A DNA stretch of 64,000 nt. Source: Celoporthe dispersa (taxonomy: Eukaryota; Ascomycota; Sordariomycetes; Diaporthales; Cryphonectriaceae). The notes under the pieces were generated by a model. It was given only the letters and a program-made list of their open reading frames with translations. It was not told where the DNA came from and did no database searches. The number at the start of each line of letters is the position of its first letter. Position 1 is the stretch's first letter. The translations under genes were made by a program, and so were the position numbers. Below are positions 10,333 through 23,700 of this stretch, in pieces. The DNA lies in NCBI GenBank assembly GCA_016584495.1, contig WAID01000009.1, forward strand, positions 1,612,001 through 1,676,000. The letters run 5' to 3'.

Positions 10333-11572
10333 TTATACATTTCTTCGTGGCCTGTAAGGCTCATAGCACTCCGGCTGATTAGATGCTGCGGGAGGCTGGT
10401 CGGCCCCAGAGTAGCGAGAGCTTGGCGACTCCATCTCTACCGGTGATGTGACCGATATCGTGGGCATCTCCGCCGAGGGTACGACCAACGAAGTTTGCGC
10501 GGACTCGGCCGGCATCTCGTAGATTTCCTCCTGTGGAGGAATCTGGTGGAGATTTTGCAAGCGCGCATTCGCTTTGACAGCCTCAAGCGCACCTGGCGAC
10601 CATGGAACTGCTGCGCCATCGGATGACGTGAGCCAGGTGTTTTGAGTTCTTGGGGTGTCCATCGTGGACGTTGGGTTGTCCAGTTCGGACGGCCCGTAGG
10701 ATACGTGGCCCATGTGCTGGCTCGGGAAGGTGCTGGATTCGTATGCACTTCCGAATGGGCTGTTCTGAGAATTGGCCATCATAGGATGTACCTCATCATA
10801 CTGGTGGCGTCGTTTTCGATGGCGAACAATAAAGACGGCGGCGGCGGCCAAGATTGCCACTCCTGCTACCGAAGCTCCGGCAATGATGCCGATTTTGGCC
10901 CCAGACGAGATACCACTTTGATTTGAACTATTTCCGCCAGAAGTCGGTGACGAACTTGCGGTCGATGTTGTCGTTGTACTAGATGAGGAGGACGAGGATG
11001 TGGCAGTCGGCGTACTGCTCGAAGTGACACCTGAGGCAAACGCCATCCATTGCGATAACGATACGCTGAGGGGCGTGTCTGAAACCCTGCAATTCGACTG
11101 CAGCACTGTCTGTGGGACATCGTGTTAATGATTTGCTCATTTGCCATGTCATTCCCCCATTCTTGAGACTCTAAAGCCGCTGCCTCATGTCTCTTGTCAC
11201 TGTTCACAAGCCCCTGCGGGTCTTCCTCCGCCCTGCAGGGCCTGGCATCTTGGGGGGCTCCATGTCTCCAGGTCACTTACAAAAGCACTGGTCATATCTG
11301 CTGAGTCCTGCTGTGCTATGCACCTGGCAGAATTGGTAACGAAATCACCCCCGTTGCTACAGAGGCACTTGTTCATGGCCTTGGACGTAGCGCCGTCGCA
11401 GCCGCTGCTGTTGGAGGCCTGGTAGAGACATGACTGTGTGCCTGAGGGGTAACCGTCAAAGTTGTTTTTGGAATTGTGCGACCGAGGGTCTCACGATCGC
11501 GAGGAGGAGGATGAGAGCGAGGAAGAGGTTGAGGTTGGTGGAGGCGAAAAGAGACCTCCGTTGCGAGAGCAT
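10333..11572 (-). CDS. Secreted/cell-surface single-pass membrane protein with Cys-rich ectodomain, apparent +1 frameshift
   Basis: The minus-strand model is exon 11572-11282 and exon 11109-10333, joined by a GTAAGT...CACAG intron, giving about 355 aa. A strong signal peptide (MLSQRRSLF then ALILLLAIVRPSVA, cleaved before QFQ) is followed by an ectodomain with conserved Cys (QSCLYQ, SGCDG, NKCLCS, ARC, SNC). A Ser/Thr-rich stalk and one transmembrane helix (IGIIAGASVAGVAILAAAAVFIV) come next, with a basic stop-transfer RHRKRRH and a ~150-residue cytosolic tail. The layout resembles Wsc/Mid2-like wall sensors and similar unnamed Sordariomycete glycoproteins. The signal peptide and ectodomain lie in different frames; removing one T from the run at 11465-11469 joins VAQFQ to NNFDGYP. 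That break is probably a homopolymer error. Confidence 0.65.
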
Positions 11573-14500
11573 CGTGGGTATGTGGGGGGAGAGGGCTCCC
11601 AAGCTGGACCGCTGCAGCTCGTCGTCGACAGGGGCCCAAGTCCTCAGCGTGGGGTTGGAGGTTGTTTAAATATGAGGTTATTCAGTGGGCCCTCTCTAAG
11701 ACGTTGAGCCCGAGCTGCAAGCAGCGGTCGCCCAAGGCGGTGTGAACCTTGTCTACAAAGGAAATAACCGGGCAGATGGTTGTCTCGATGCCTTGAGAAC
11801 TTGATGACCGATCCTGACGTTGGGCTCGACGGCTAAGGCCTCGGTCGGTGCGTCAACATCCTTCGTGATATCCTTGAGTGTCCTCGATCTTTCTGTCGCT
11901 CGGTTCTGGCGGTTGAGGCGCCTGGGGGAGCCAACGTCGATGGTTTGATGCCGACCGGGCCAGTTTTGAAAGAAAATGGCGGTCTCTAAAAAGTCAAATA
12001 CAGGTCAAAGGAGAAAAAGAGAGAGAGAAAAAATCCTGAAAGCCACAAGCAGGACAAGTTCATATTAAAAGAAGCAAGGAAAATGCCCTGGACAATGAGC
12101 ACTAAAGCTGGTGGCTCGTACCAAGGCGGCCGGCCGGATTGCGGCTGTGTCCTCGGGATAAGTCCCATCCTCTCTGACCCGTCACCTTGGGAAAGCTCAG
12201 ATCCCTGGCATTGGTGGGACCTGACATGAGCCAAGCCATGAAGGTCAAAGGAAAATATTAGTGAAAGTAAATGATTCAGGAGAAATGAGAGAAAAAGGGC
12301 CACCCCTTCCTCCCAGTTGGCACGAACTTAGCACGTTGAGGATGGCTCCACAACGAATACGGTCGAAGGCCTGGCTGTACCTTGCTCGATGCTTGGATCA
12401 TGGCTGTATCGGTGGCAGCGACATCTCTCTTTTGGCTGTTGACCCCATTACTATGTAGAAATAGTTTTTTTTTTTTTTTTTTTTTTTGATTGGTGCAAGT
12501 GCGTGCCGGCGGGCCTCTCAGCACTTTGACATCAACCTTGGACGACCATAGCAGTACGAATAATAGTGTGTAGCATACACACCACGATGGCACGTAAAAA
12601 GGCACCCTGCATCCAATTGTCCTGTGAAGACGGAAACGCGATCTCGATACGGCAGCCTCCCGCTTGATCACTCCGTCCTCAGAGGGTGCCACAGCAGCTC
12701 AAGCGAGACAATCGACGACGTGCCGAGGGTTCTGGCCTCCAAGAGGTGCAGCAGCCTGCAAGCTGATGTGGTGTGGTGAGACAGGTTGACTGGTGGTAGA
12801 TCCGGTCCAAGGTCAGGCAGGTGTGGCCGCCCAGGGCCCAAAAGGTGCCTGCCCCCCTCAGCGGGAGGGCAAGTGCCAGGGCTGCTCTAACTCGAACTTG
12901 ATAGGCGGATCATCGATGCCTAGAGAATCGCCAGGGGCCCTGGCAACTACTGGGAGGATCGCTACTGCTACGTACTACGTAGCACACGTTTAGTACTACT
13001 ATAGCAGTCACCACCCAGTCAGGCTGCTCCAGCAAGCTACTCTAGCTAGCTACTAGGTACAGAGTGTACTGGTAGTACATACTGCAGGTTAACAGGTATT
13101 GCTAAATTTGGCAGCTGCTCACATCCTTGCCTCTTGCCTCTGTAGGCTTGACTGAGCTCTGCTGCTCTACCGTGGCCTGCGTACATGCCCTCTCTCGCTC
13201 GCCTTAGTACAGGCAAGCCTCTCTTCCTTTGTCGCCTCTGCCACAGTCTCAGCCCTAGCATCAGCCCCAGCCTCTCTGTGCCTTCGCTTCTCGCCGTGAC
13301 GTGCAGATAATATTGATCCCAAGCTCATCTTTCCATCCTCCGACCCAGTCGACTTCCTGATCGACCTGGCGACAGCTGGCCGTTCCCATAGGCTGGTTGG
13401 CTGGTCGTCCTCACGGCCCGCCTCCGCTGTCTCACGATAGCCGCAGCCCTGTCGAGGAACGTTGCAGTTTCTTCCCGCTACAACAAGACGCTTTATCGAT
13501 TCGACATTCCATCAGGCCGGTCTAATTGGGCGAGCGATGCGACCATCGTCGACAGCCGGCTGCCAATCTCTTCTTAGGAGCTGCACCCACACACAGCATC
13601 CCCTCGATTCTATGTCCTATCCGCAGAACCACATCTTAACTGATGACTGCTGACGTGGTGCGACCACACTTACGAGGATAGCTCGACAGGTACAGCGTAC
13701 CACGGCACGCTCCCAATCAAAATGGACCGCAGATTCATCAGTTGCTTCCGGGCCGGCCGCCCCAATGGCACCAATGCGGGACGACGGCATGGGCGACAGT
13801 GTGGGGCAGCGAGCCGGAACCCCTCCCAAGAGAGGGGATCAGGAGACATGTGCTCCCCCTTGGGCCTGGGCCATCGTATCGTGCGTCGCTTATCAGAAGG
13901 TTTCATGCATCCTTCTGAGAGTCTGGAGAAGATGCCGGTTGCCACGATGCCAGGAACCATGCTGTCGGCTGCAGCTGCAGCATTCAGGTGGAGGAAATAT
14001 GCCCTGTCAAAAAAATGCAGTCAGGAACGACGTCCAGCACATCTTCTAGACGGCCAGGCCGGACGATCCACTGACGCCCATCCATCTCATGGATGGCTAG
14101 TCTTGGGCCACCTGCTGGCAACAAGCTGGCGGCTTGCTGTCCTGTTCGGATCTTGACCGCATGCGTGCCGTCTATCCAGCTCCCGAGCCGAGGAGGACCT
14201 CCTCTGGCAACTACTGCTGTATGTACTCCTCCCGAGCGGAACTGGACGCCCAGAATGACCAGTCAGACCTATCGTCCCGAGGAAAGCAGAAGCCATCCCC
14301 GTACAGTTACGCTAATGCGTACCATCCATGCTACAAGTGGATCGGCGCCAGTAGTCATTCCCACCTTCGTCGCGTCGATCACCGGTGCCGCGCCGACAGT
14401 CACCACCCCTCGCAAACTCAGTCACCGAGTTCATCAATTCCTTCTACTGCACCTCTCTGGCTCGCTGTCACTGCATGCACCTCCTACAGCCCAGACCGCC

Positions 14501-14749
14501 ACTCCGTACCATAAAAGCCAAATCGCAAAAGTTCCCTACCGGACTGTAAACCCTGCTGGATATATTGGGGTTCTCTTTCTCTCCATCTCTCTGTCCCTCC
14601 CTTTCGACTTGCCTGAGATGATTTTGTTCTGATTTTGTTGATCTCTTCTTGGCATCCCCCCCCCTTTTTTTTTTTACACGAAGACATGTGATGAATTTCG
14701 AATAGAGCTAAATTCTATTATACTTTTCATCACACTCTCGAGGCTTATC
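11573..14749. other. 3.2-kb region without a recognisable gene
   Basis: This is the upstream DNA of two divergent genes. It has a run of about 24 T near 12464-12487, short TAC/TAG-rich repeats near 12960-13080, and a C9-T11 homopolymer junction at 14656-14675. Many open frames of 60-180 codons exist on both strands, but none has a domain or consistent splice structure. A lineage-specific or non-coding transcript cannot be excluded. Confidence 0.4.
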
Positions 14750-17700
14750 ATGGCCTCAGCTCCATCCCCATATCTCTCTTGGGATATAATACGACCATGT
14801 CTCAAATGCTGCGATCGTCTTTGGGCAAGTCACCCACCCTGTTTCCAATGCTGTAAAGAGAAAGAAAGAAAAAATTTGCGGCCCTCTGCTGACAGGTAAC
14901 CGCCAGATATCTGAGCTCGCCATTTTTGGAGAATGCATCGGCGCCGTTGCATGGGTTCCAAGTGCCCTGTCTCTTTTCCTTCTCGTATCAGGATATGGCT
15001 TACAGCCACTATGGCGCCGCCGCCCGGTCTGGCTGCGCGACTTTGCAGCCGAGTCGCTCGAAGAGGCTGAAGATCCTTCTGCCGAGCTTAGGCTCCCGAT
15101 TAGAAGAAATTGGAGCCGCCCGGCTGTTTTTCTTCTGGTTAACTCAGCAGCCGGTCTCGTGCTCAGCATTGTGGCCAGTTCGAACCCAGATATAGGTCCC
15201 CTCTTTCTCACGCCACTAATACCCCATGTCAGTGAGAAAACCCTTGGCCAGCTGCCCCCGGATCTGCAGGCCTTACTAATGGTATCAAAGGTTGTCACTT
15301 GCATCTCATTGGCAGCCGAAAGGCCGCGGTCGACCCCAGGACTAGCATTGGTCGTCCAGGGAGCATTGCTTCTCATCCAGCTCATCATGGTCAGCACTAT
15401 ACTTTATGTCACGACGAGGCTTGGCCTCGTGTGGTGGATACTTGAGATGGTCGTTACGGTAGCCTCCGTGACCTGCATCCTCAATATGCCATTGCGCGAC
15501 CCTCACTTTGGCAGTGTCGATATTTGCTCCCCCTTTCAGACGCCGACGTCGAAGCTTCGCAGCCCAGAAGACAACTTCACGCTCTGGAACTGGATGTCTG
15601 TAGGCTGGATGGGACCCGTCGTCGAGGCAGGATGCCAGAGACAGCTCCACGACGAAGATGTGTGGCAGCTGCCCCTCCAATTCCAACATGACCGGCTGCA
15701 CCGCCTCTTCAGGGATGTGAAGGGGTCGGTCCTGATGCGTATCGTCAAGGTTAATGCGCCGGATCTGATCATCACGACGTTCCTGGGTATTCTCGAGTCA
15801 CTTTGCTCCTTGTTCCCAATTGTCTTTCTGAAGCAGCTTTTGACTGCCCTCGAGGGCGGAAACTCAAACCGAAGGGTTGCTGTGGTCTACGGTGTGTTCA
15901 TCCTGCTCGTCCGGCTAATTGGCGCCCAATCTGGAATCTTCAACCTCTGGTTCTGCCGACGAGCCTATGAGCGGTGCAGAGGTGAGATGATCACTATGAT
16001 CTACGAGAAAACCCTGAAGCGAAAGGCCTTCACCTTTCCCAGCGACCATAACGAGAATAAAGGTGATGAGAAAATGGACAAGAGCAAGGCCAATGGTGGC
16101 CCAGCGTCCATGGGCAAGATCCTCAACTTGATGCGAAACGATGTTTACGAGATTGCGCAGCGCTTCTGGGAATTCGCCAATCTCTTCACAAAGCCCATGA
16201 CTTTCATCCTCACGATAGTCCTGATATGGGAACTCCTGGGACCAGCAGCCCTCGGCGGCGTCCTGCTCATTGTCCTAGCACAGCTTATCAACATCTTCAC
16301 CATCCGCGCTCTTGTCAGTTGGGAGCGGGCTCGACGCGGTGTCACTGATGTCAAGCTTCAGGTCACCTCTCAGTTCGTGGAGGCGATACGTCACCTGCGC
16401 TGGTACAACTGGCAGGATAAGTGGTTGGGCCAAATCCTGGCGTCCCGGCAGAAAGAGCTGCGGTACCGAGTGATTGTGAACCTCATCAGCAAGGCCGTTG
16501 CCGCCACCAATAAGATATCGGCCTACTTCTTTCCCGTGGCGGCGTTTTATGCGTATACTATGATTGGCAAGCAACCTCTGCGAGTCGATATCGCCTTTCC
16601 GGCGTTGACCTTGTTCACCCAGCTGAACCAGAGCCTGAACGAGCTCCCAGGACTGATCACTGTGCTTCTCAATGCCAGCGTGGCCATGGGCAGAATTGAT
16701 AGTTTCATGGCCGAGCCAAACAAGGATGAAGAGTACGATGCCCTCAGCGAGCCTGGCACGCGGCCGACTGGGGAACTTGAGATGTTGTTCCGCGAAGCAT
16801 CTTTCTCATGGCCTGGGTCTCCGCCAGCTCAACAAGTCCTCTCAAAGGTCACCTTTTCAGCTGGTCCAGGCCTGACTGCCATCTGTGGTAAAGTGGGATC
16901 TGGGAAGACGGCCCTGCTCCATGCCATCCTAGGAGAACTTGATGATTGTGGTGGCACAAGGAAGATACCAAGCGAGACGGTAGGGTATTGCGCCCAGACG
17001 CCATGGTTGCAGAGCATGAGCATCCGAGAAAACATACTGTTCTCATCCGGCCTCGACGAGGCGAGGTATCGGCAGGTCCTCGCGGCTTGCTGTCTCATTC
17101 CCGACTTGTCAAATTGGAAGGCAGGAGACCTGTCACTGATCGGCGAGAATGGTGTTGGCCTTTCTGGTGGCCAGAAGGCGCGGGTGGCACTCGCCAGGGC
17201 TATCTACAGCCAGGCGAGGATCTTATTGCTGGACGACCCTATCGCTGCACTAGACCATCAGACGGCCGAGACGATCCTGCGTAATCTCTTCAGAAACACG
17301 GACTTGATGAAGGGTCGGATGGTCTTCTTCGTCACACACCGGATGGATATCTTGACAAGATATGCCGACCAGGTACTGGAAATCTCGCAGCCTGGGATGG
17401 TGACTGTCATCTCCCGTGAAGAGATTAACGCTCACGAGGAGCTGCTCCATTTCGCCGTCGAGGAAGAGCTCCGTCGAGAATCGCTGGACGACGAACACGC
17501 TGACAACCCAGATGAGGACGTTCTCCCAGACAAATTCATCGAAGAGGAACATCGAGCTCATGGTGGGGTCATGATGTCAGTATACTGGCAATACATAAAG
17601 GCCGGCAACCTCTGGTACTGGGCCGGTCTGGTCGTCCTGTTCACCATATTCCGAGCCTCGAGGCTGGCGCATTACTATTTCTTGAAGATTTGGGGCGAGG

Positions 17701-19583
17701 CATACGAAGACAAAGCGGCGACCCAAATCTACCTCGTTGCCAGTAATGAGCCAGAGCACATGTTCCCAACGGCTGCGGGCCCGAACTTGAGCACTGCTGC
17801 TTCTGGTGACTGGTGGAACATTGACCTTGATCTTCCACCTCCCGACGCCGACGCACGTCCTTGGCTATTCTGGTTCTTTATCATCGCCCTTCTACAGTTT
17901 GTCTCCTTCATGATCTCCGACCTCACGATCATACTCATCATCTACACTGCGGGCAAGCATCTCTTTCAACAGGTCATGCTCAAAGTCGCCAACGCCACAT
18001 TCCGATTCTACGACGTGACGCCCGTCGGTCGCCTAATGAACAGGCTGACGAGCGATATCGGCACTATTGACGGCCAGATTGTCACGCAGATCCGCGACGT
18101 GGCGTGGTATTTCATGTTTTGGGCTTCCAGCCTGTTCGTTATTGCCTCGACAACGCCCGTCTTCCTCGTCATAGCTATCATCATGACTACCCTTTTCATC
18201 ATGATCTTCATGCGCTTCCTCCCAGCATCACAATCGCTTCGACGACTGGAAATGGTTTCTCTCTCCCCGCTCATGTCGAACTTTGGCACCCTCCTCGAGG
18301 GCCTCACAACTGTCCGCGCCTTCCGCGCCGAGCCTCACTTTCAGAACCAGATTATCGTCACAACCGATGCCTTTCAGAGAATGGACCACTTTTTCTGGTC
18401 CCTCCAGACGTGGCTCATGTTCCGCTTCGATATCCTCTCTGCGCTCTCGACCTTCATCCTCACAATGTCAGCCCTCCTCACCGGGCTCGGGGCTGGCACG
18501 GTCGGGTTTGTCCTTGGGACTGCTGGAAATTTCGTAACCTGTACACATAACCTCTGCCGCAAGTACGGTGATCTGCAGATGCAGTTTGTCAGCGTGGAGC
18601 GTGTGATTGAGCTTATGGATCTGGAGGAGGAACCGCGCGGTGACCTCGACCCGCCTGCCGCGTGGCCGAGCTACGACGATGACATAATATTCGACAACGT
18701 CACAGTTCGATACGCAAAAGGCCTCGACCCATCGTTGCGAGATATCAGTTTCCGCATCCCAGCCGGTGCGACGGTGGCTGTGACTGGCAGGACGGGAAGC
18801 GGGAAGAGTACCCTTGCGCTGACGTTACTCGGTACGATCCTGCCCGAGTACGACGAGGCTACTGGCACCCTGGGAAGCATCCGTATCGGCAGCGTGGATG
18901 TGGCAAGGGTGGACAAACATGCGCTCAGGAAGAGGATCAGCTTCGTGGCACAGGATCCGGTGCTGTTTCCCGGTTCGCTGAGAGACAACTTGGATCCCAT
19001 CGGGGAGCACTCGGACGAGGAGTGTGAGCTGGTCCTGAGAAGAGTGCTGGGTGCAGCAGACGAAGTAGATGCTATCTCAAGCAGTGCTTCACCGACACCA
19101 CGAAGATCTGGGTCGAGTTCTGCTTCTGTCAGTCCCATCTCCAGCTCAAACAGCAGCAGTGGTGCAGACAGCGACCAAGAGGAAGGCCGCAACGGGGAGA
19201 TCTCTGGTGACGATCTCGCCGCGGCGCCAACCCTCGGCGTAAACGATAACGACGAAGCCGAGCCCGGCCCTCCTTCCTCATCCACCCTCACCCTGACTAC
19301 CCGTGTGGACGGCGGTGGCAAGAACCTCTCTCAGGGCCAGCGACAGCTCATTGGACTGGGAAGGGCCGTGCTGCGGCGGAGCCCCGTGGTGATCCTGGAT
19401 GAGGCGACAGCAAGCATCGACAAGAAGACGGCGTTCTACATCCAACAGGTGCTTCGCGAGGAGCTGCGCCAGAGCACGGTGATCACCATCGCGCACCGCG
19501 TGGAAGCTGTGAAGGATGCGGACTTTGAGATCGTCCTGGACAAGGGAAAGGTGGTGAGGGCGCAGGCCTTGATTGGAGGCTGA
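14750..19583 (+). CDS. ABC transporter, ABCC (MRP) subfamily, full length
   Basis: From 14898 to 19583 a single uninterrupted frame encodes about 1,560 residues with the layout TMD0-TMD1-NBD1-TMD2-NBD2. NBD1 shows Walker A GKVGSGKT (about 16887), signature LSGGQKARVAL (about 17159), Walker B ILLLDDP and the H-loop FFVTHR. NBD2 has Walker A GRTGSGKST (about 18786), signature LSQGQRQ, Walker B VVILDEATASID and H-loop TIAHR. NBD1 has Asp instead of catalytic Glu after Walker B, as is normal for ABCC proteins. NBD2 carries an unusual Ser/acidic insert of ~75 residues (about 19070-19300) before its signature. Members export drugs, conjugates or metabolites from plasma membrane or vacuole; the substrate is unknown. 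The start is unresolved. The ATG at 14750 connects either by a 43-base intron (14853-14895) or by a one-base shift in the A run near 14870-14875. Confidence 0.85.
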
Positions 19584-20727
19584 AAAGTGACGGGAGGGTT
19601 CTTCAGGTGTAATTGAGATGGAATAGGTATGAGGGTATAAGGAACAGGTTGGTGGGCGCTGAGGGATGGACAAATAAAACTAGGAAAGGAGGAGCTTGAA
19701 AGAAAAAGAAAAAAGAAAAAGAAAGAGGGGGGGAGGGGGAAAGAGGGAGAGAAAAGGACAGGAAGGAGGGCAGCAACACGAGTTCCTGCATTTTCTGCAG
19801 TAGTACTAATAGAGCTACTCTGCATTTTGATACCTTATTTCTTTTTTACATACAACAGAATTGCAAATCTGAAGTCAGCAGGCAAACATTCTGGTCACTC
19901 GCATGGTAGACCAAGGTGCCCTATTTCTTGATGTGTGTTCCCCAAAGGGCCCAAATACTCTGGGTGCACGGTGGTGCCCCATCGACCTCTATGAACCAAA
20001 CCAGATGGTGAGGCCAAGGGTCACTACGCACACGCATCCACGTTGACACAGGCAAGCTCCAAAATCCAGGCGCCAAATTTTCAGCGATCACTTGCACTTC
20101 TCCTGAGTGTAACGTTTTGTACCACTTACAGGTAAATACTGCCCTCCACGCCTCTCTTGTTGCGACGATCGCTCCTCACAAACGTCGCCACCAGGCCTCA
20201 TTATCAGCTACTGTTCGAAAGGAACGCGTCTCTTTCGACTAAACACCTCCTTCCTCAATAAATCATCTCTGCAGCGCCATCTCGCCTCACCAGGTCTTGA
20301 GCAAGCTGACCAGTCCCGCTACCTACTGAGCTGCCCCTTCGCACATTTGTTTCTGTCCTAAGTCTGTTATTGTCTTCGTGTCCTCAAGGTTTGACCCATC
20401 TCAAACCTGTTGGCCAGGGCTTTTCTTTTCTGCGTCGCGTTACGCGTAGGCACGCATCTTCCCCTCCACGTCAACAAGAGCTTTCATGTTGACCCTCCAC
20501 TTGAACTCTACTCCTCTACTCCGCCTTTCTACTCATACTTCTACTCGCGTTTCTTCTACTCAGCTCTCCACCCGACCCTCCACTCCCCTTCCACGCATTC
20601 CTTCTCCAGGCTATTCCACACCCTCCTGTCATCATCTGTTCTACTTTCCCCCGATCCGTCGCGTCTCAATCAAGCTTCTGTTCATCTGAGAACCAGTTCG
20701 CGACATCAGCTACCCGTCGTGTCGAAC
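19584..20727. promoter_or_regulatory. Promoter and long leader of the GTPase gene, with a possible uORF
   Basis: A purine-rich tract at about 19690-19760 follows the transporter stop. The final 350 bases before the GTPase start are CT-rich, as in fungal leaders. An ATG at 20486 opens a 67-codon frame ending at 20689, 39 bases before the main ATG, so it could act as an upstream open reading frame if transcription starts that far up. No other signal is clear. Confidence 0.35.
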
Positions 20728-23700
20728 ATGGAACCGGTCGCATCCGAGAACGAGGCCGGAGGCTTCATCAAAGCTGAGCCAGATGAGGCTTGCCTCCCCA
20801 GCGGTCACTTCCCAGAGCCCTCGCCCCATCAGACTACAGAAAACACGATAGGAGCTACCAGCAACTACTTTCATCACCTCATGTCTGAGGCATCCGTTGA
20901 GGACCTAGAAAAGAGCGTGCAGATCAGCGTGGAGAAGCTCAAGATGATCGAGGGGATCCTGAGCTCTCTTCCTGAATCTGTCCTGCCTACCACGGTTTGG
21001 CATACGAACCAATGGCTAGCCAAGATTCAGAAGCTCCGAGATGACGCGAAGCCAACCCGCTTCATCATTGGTGTCGTGTATGTAACCCTGCTTGGTGCTC
21101 AAATGTGAGAGGATAATTACTAATATGGGGCTTATAAAAGTGGTAACACTGGTGCGGGCAAGAGCTCGCTTATCAACGCGCTCTTGGACGAGGAGAGGTA
21201 TTCATACGGCTTGCCATCATTACTGCTATGTGAAAAAGACGTGCTGACGACATTCATAGGCTCGTGCCTGTCAATGGTGTACGGGCCTGCACCGCGTCAG
21301 CCACCGAGATAGCATACAATCACTCTGACGACCCAGCGGAGGCCTACCGTGCCGAAATCGAGTTTATCACCGCCGAGGACTGGGCCAAGGAGCTGGCAAC
21401 ACTGCTGTCTGATATTCTTGAGGATGGAAAAGTGTCCAGAGACTGCAATGTCGCCGACAGCCCTGCTGGCGTAGCATATGCCAAGGTCAAGGCCGTCTAC
21501 CCTAACATGAGAAAGAATGATATAGCCAGCAGCAACCCTCAGGCAATGATCCAGTCCGCACGCATCCGCGAAGTTCTGGGAACATCCAAAGTCATCCACC
21601 GCGCGACTGCCTCCGATCTCTACGACGTTGTCCAGAAGTACGTCGACAGCAAAGACAGAAGGGCTGGTCACGGAGGAGAGGTCGAATACTGGCCCCTCAT
21701 AAAGTCGGTCCGCCTTTTTTGCAAGGCGGCGGCGTTGTCCACGGGTGCTGTCATCGTGGACCTTCCGGGCGTCCACGACGCAAATACTGCCCGGGGGGCT
21801 GTGGCTCTCAACTACCTGAAGGTTTGTGATGCCATCTGGATCACTGCGGGCATCCACCGAGCTATAGACGATAAGGCGGCCAAAGACCTCCTAGGAGAGT
21901 CTTTTAGACGTCAGCTGAAGTTCGACGGCGCATACTCGGCTATCACATTCATTTGCACCAAGACAGACGACATCCTGAAGCTAGAAGTTGCAAGTACGCT
22001 TGATATTGAAGGTGATGTCTCTGGTCTACAGGAACAACTCAAAGACCTCGAAGCTAGAGAGCCTGTTTTGTGTCGCCAGCTCCGCGAGCTTAAGGAAGAC
22101 CAGCTCGCATCCCAGACCACGGTAAAAGACTGGGAGTACAGGAAACAGGTCTGGTCGGATTTGCTCGTCAGGCAGGCGAAGGGCGAGACGGTGTACCAAC
22201 CGGTCATCAACAGCAAGAAACGGAAGCGCTCAGGAGACCCTGATAGTGAAGACAGCGAAACGGCGAATGACTCGAGCGGTGACTCCGACGGCGACAAGGC
22301 TCAGCCTGACCAAGGCCACGATCGTCAAGCTCTGACTACAGAGGAGATTGAGGGGGAGAAGGAGACTATCGAAGACGAGCTGCGTGCTGCCAAGAAGGCA
22401 AACAAATCCTTCAAAAAGCAGTGTCGTGAGATCGAAAAGGAGCTGCAACAGGTCAGCACAGATGAGAGCGCGATGCGTGGTCACATCCAGTCGATATGCA
22501 TCCAGGGGCGGAACCAGCTTTCCAAGAGTGTGATTAAGGCTGATTTTGCAGCAGGTATCAAGGAGTAAGCCTACCTTTCGATAGACCATCTCTGACCTGT
22601 TCATACTTATTGACCCCCGTCCACAGACTTGATCAGCAGGCAGCTATCGAAGAAGACGAGCTCACTTTCGACCCCAGCGTTGAGGCCAGAGACTATGACG
22701 CCGTAGCCCGGTCCCTTCCTGTTTTCTGTGTCAGTGCTCGGGCATACCAAAAGCTCTCGGGCAAACTGGTGGACGAGAACGTGCAGGTCGAAGGTTTCCT
22801 CCATCCGGACGATACTGAGATTCCAAGACTTCAATCCCATGCAAGGACGCTGACCGAGGCTGCGCGCAGAGACAAGTCTCGCTACATCATCAACGGCGTC
22901 GACGGGCTTCTTAATTCGATGAAACTATGGACAGCAAATCATCGTATCTTCCACCTGACGAGGGCTGAGGCTGCTCACAATGATGACTTCCTCCGCAAGC
23001 AGATATCCGCCCTGGAGATGGTGAGTAATAAATATTTACCCCGATGCCTTTTGCTGCTGCAGTACGCAACAACTGACGTTCATCAGTCCCTGCAGAAGGC
23101 CAAGGCCACCTTCACCGCAGCTTTTGAATCTGCTTTGAAGAAACACCTCTTCAAAATATTCGAGAAATTAATCGAGATCGGATCCAACAAGGCCGTTGAG
23201 ACTGCAGAGGGATGGGGTGCTCACCGACAAGAAGGTGGCCTTCAGTGGTCCACGGTGAGTTTTCCTCTCCACATGAATCCGTAAAGATTGAGCCCTAACC
23301 TTGCGCTTCGCCAGTACCGCGCCACTGTTCGACGGTCTGGGGTGTTCTCAGGAGCCGCAGGCCCCCGCGACTTCAACGCCGAGCTTTTCGCGCCCGTGGC
23401 CGAGCGTCTCGCTAACAGCTGGGAAAGGGTCTTCCAACGCCGCTTTCCGGCGGCATGTGGAGCATTCACGAGCGGTGCCATAGAGCCCATCGAGGAGTTC
23501 CACCGCAAGACATGTTCAGGCATGCCACACAGCCAGATGTCACCCCTTGGTTCTGCCATATTGGAGAAACAAGTCCAGAGCCAAGTGATTGCATTGGAGG
23601 TATCGGTCGCAGTGATAGGCAAGACCATACAGGCTTCACAGCGGGACGCGAATCGCATGTTCTCACCTGCCATTCAGGACGTAATGCTTGAGGCGTATGG

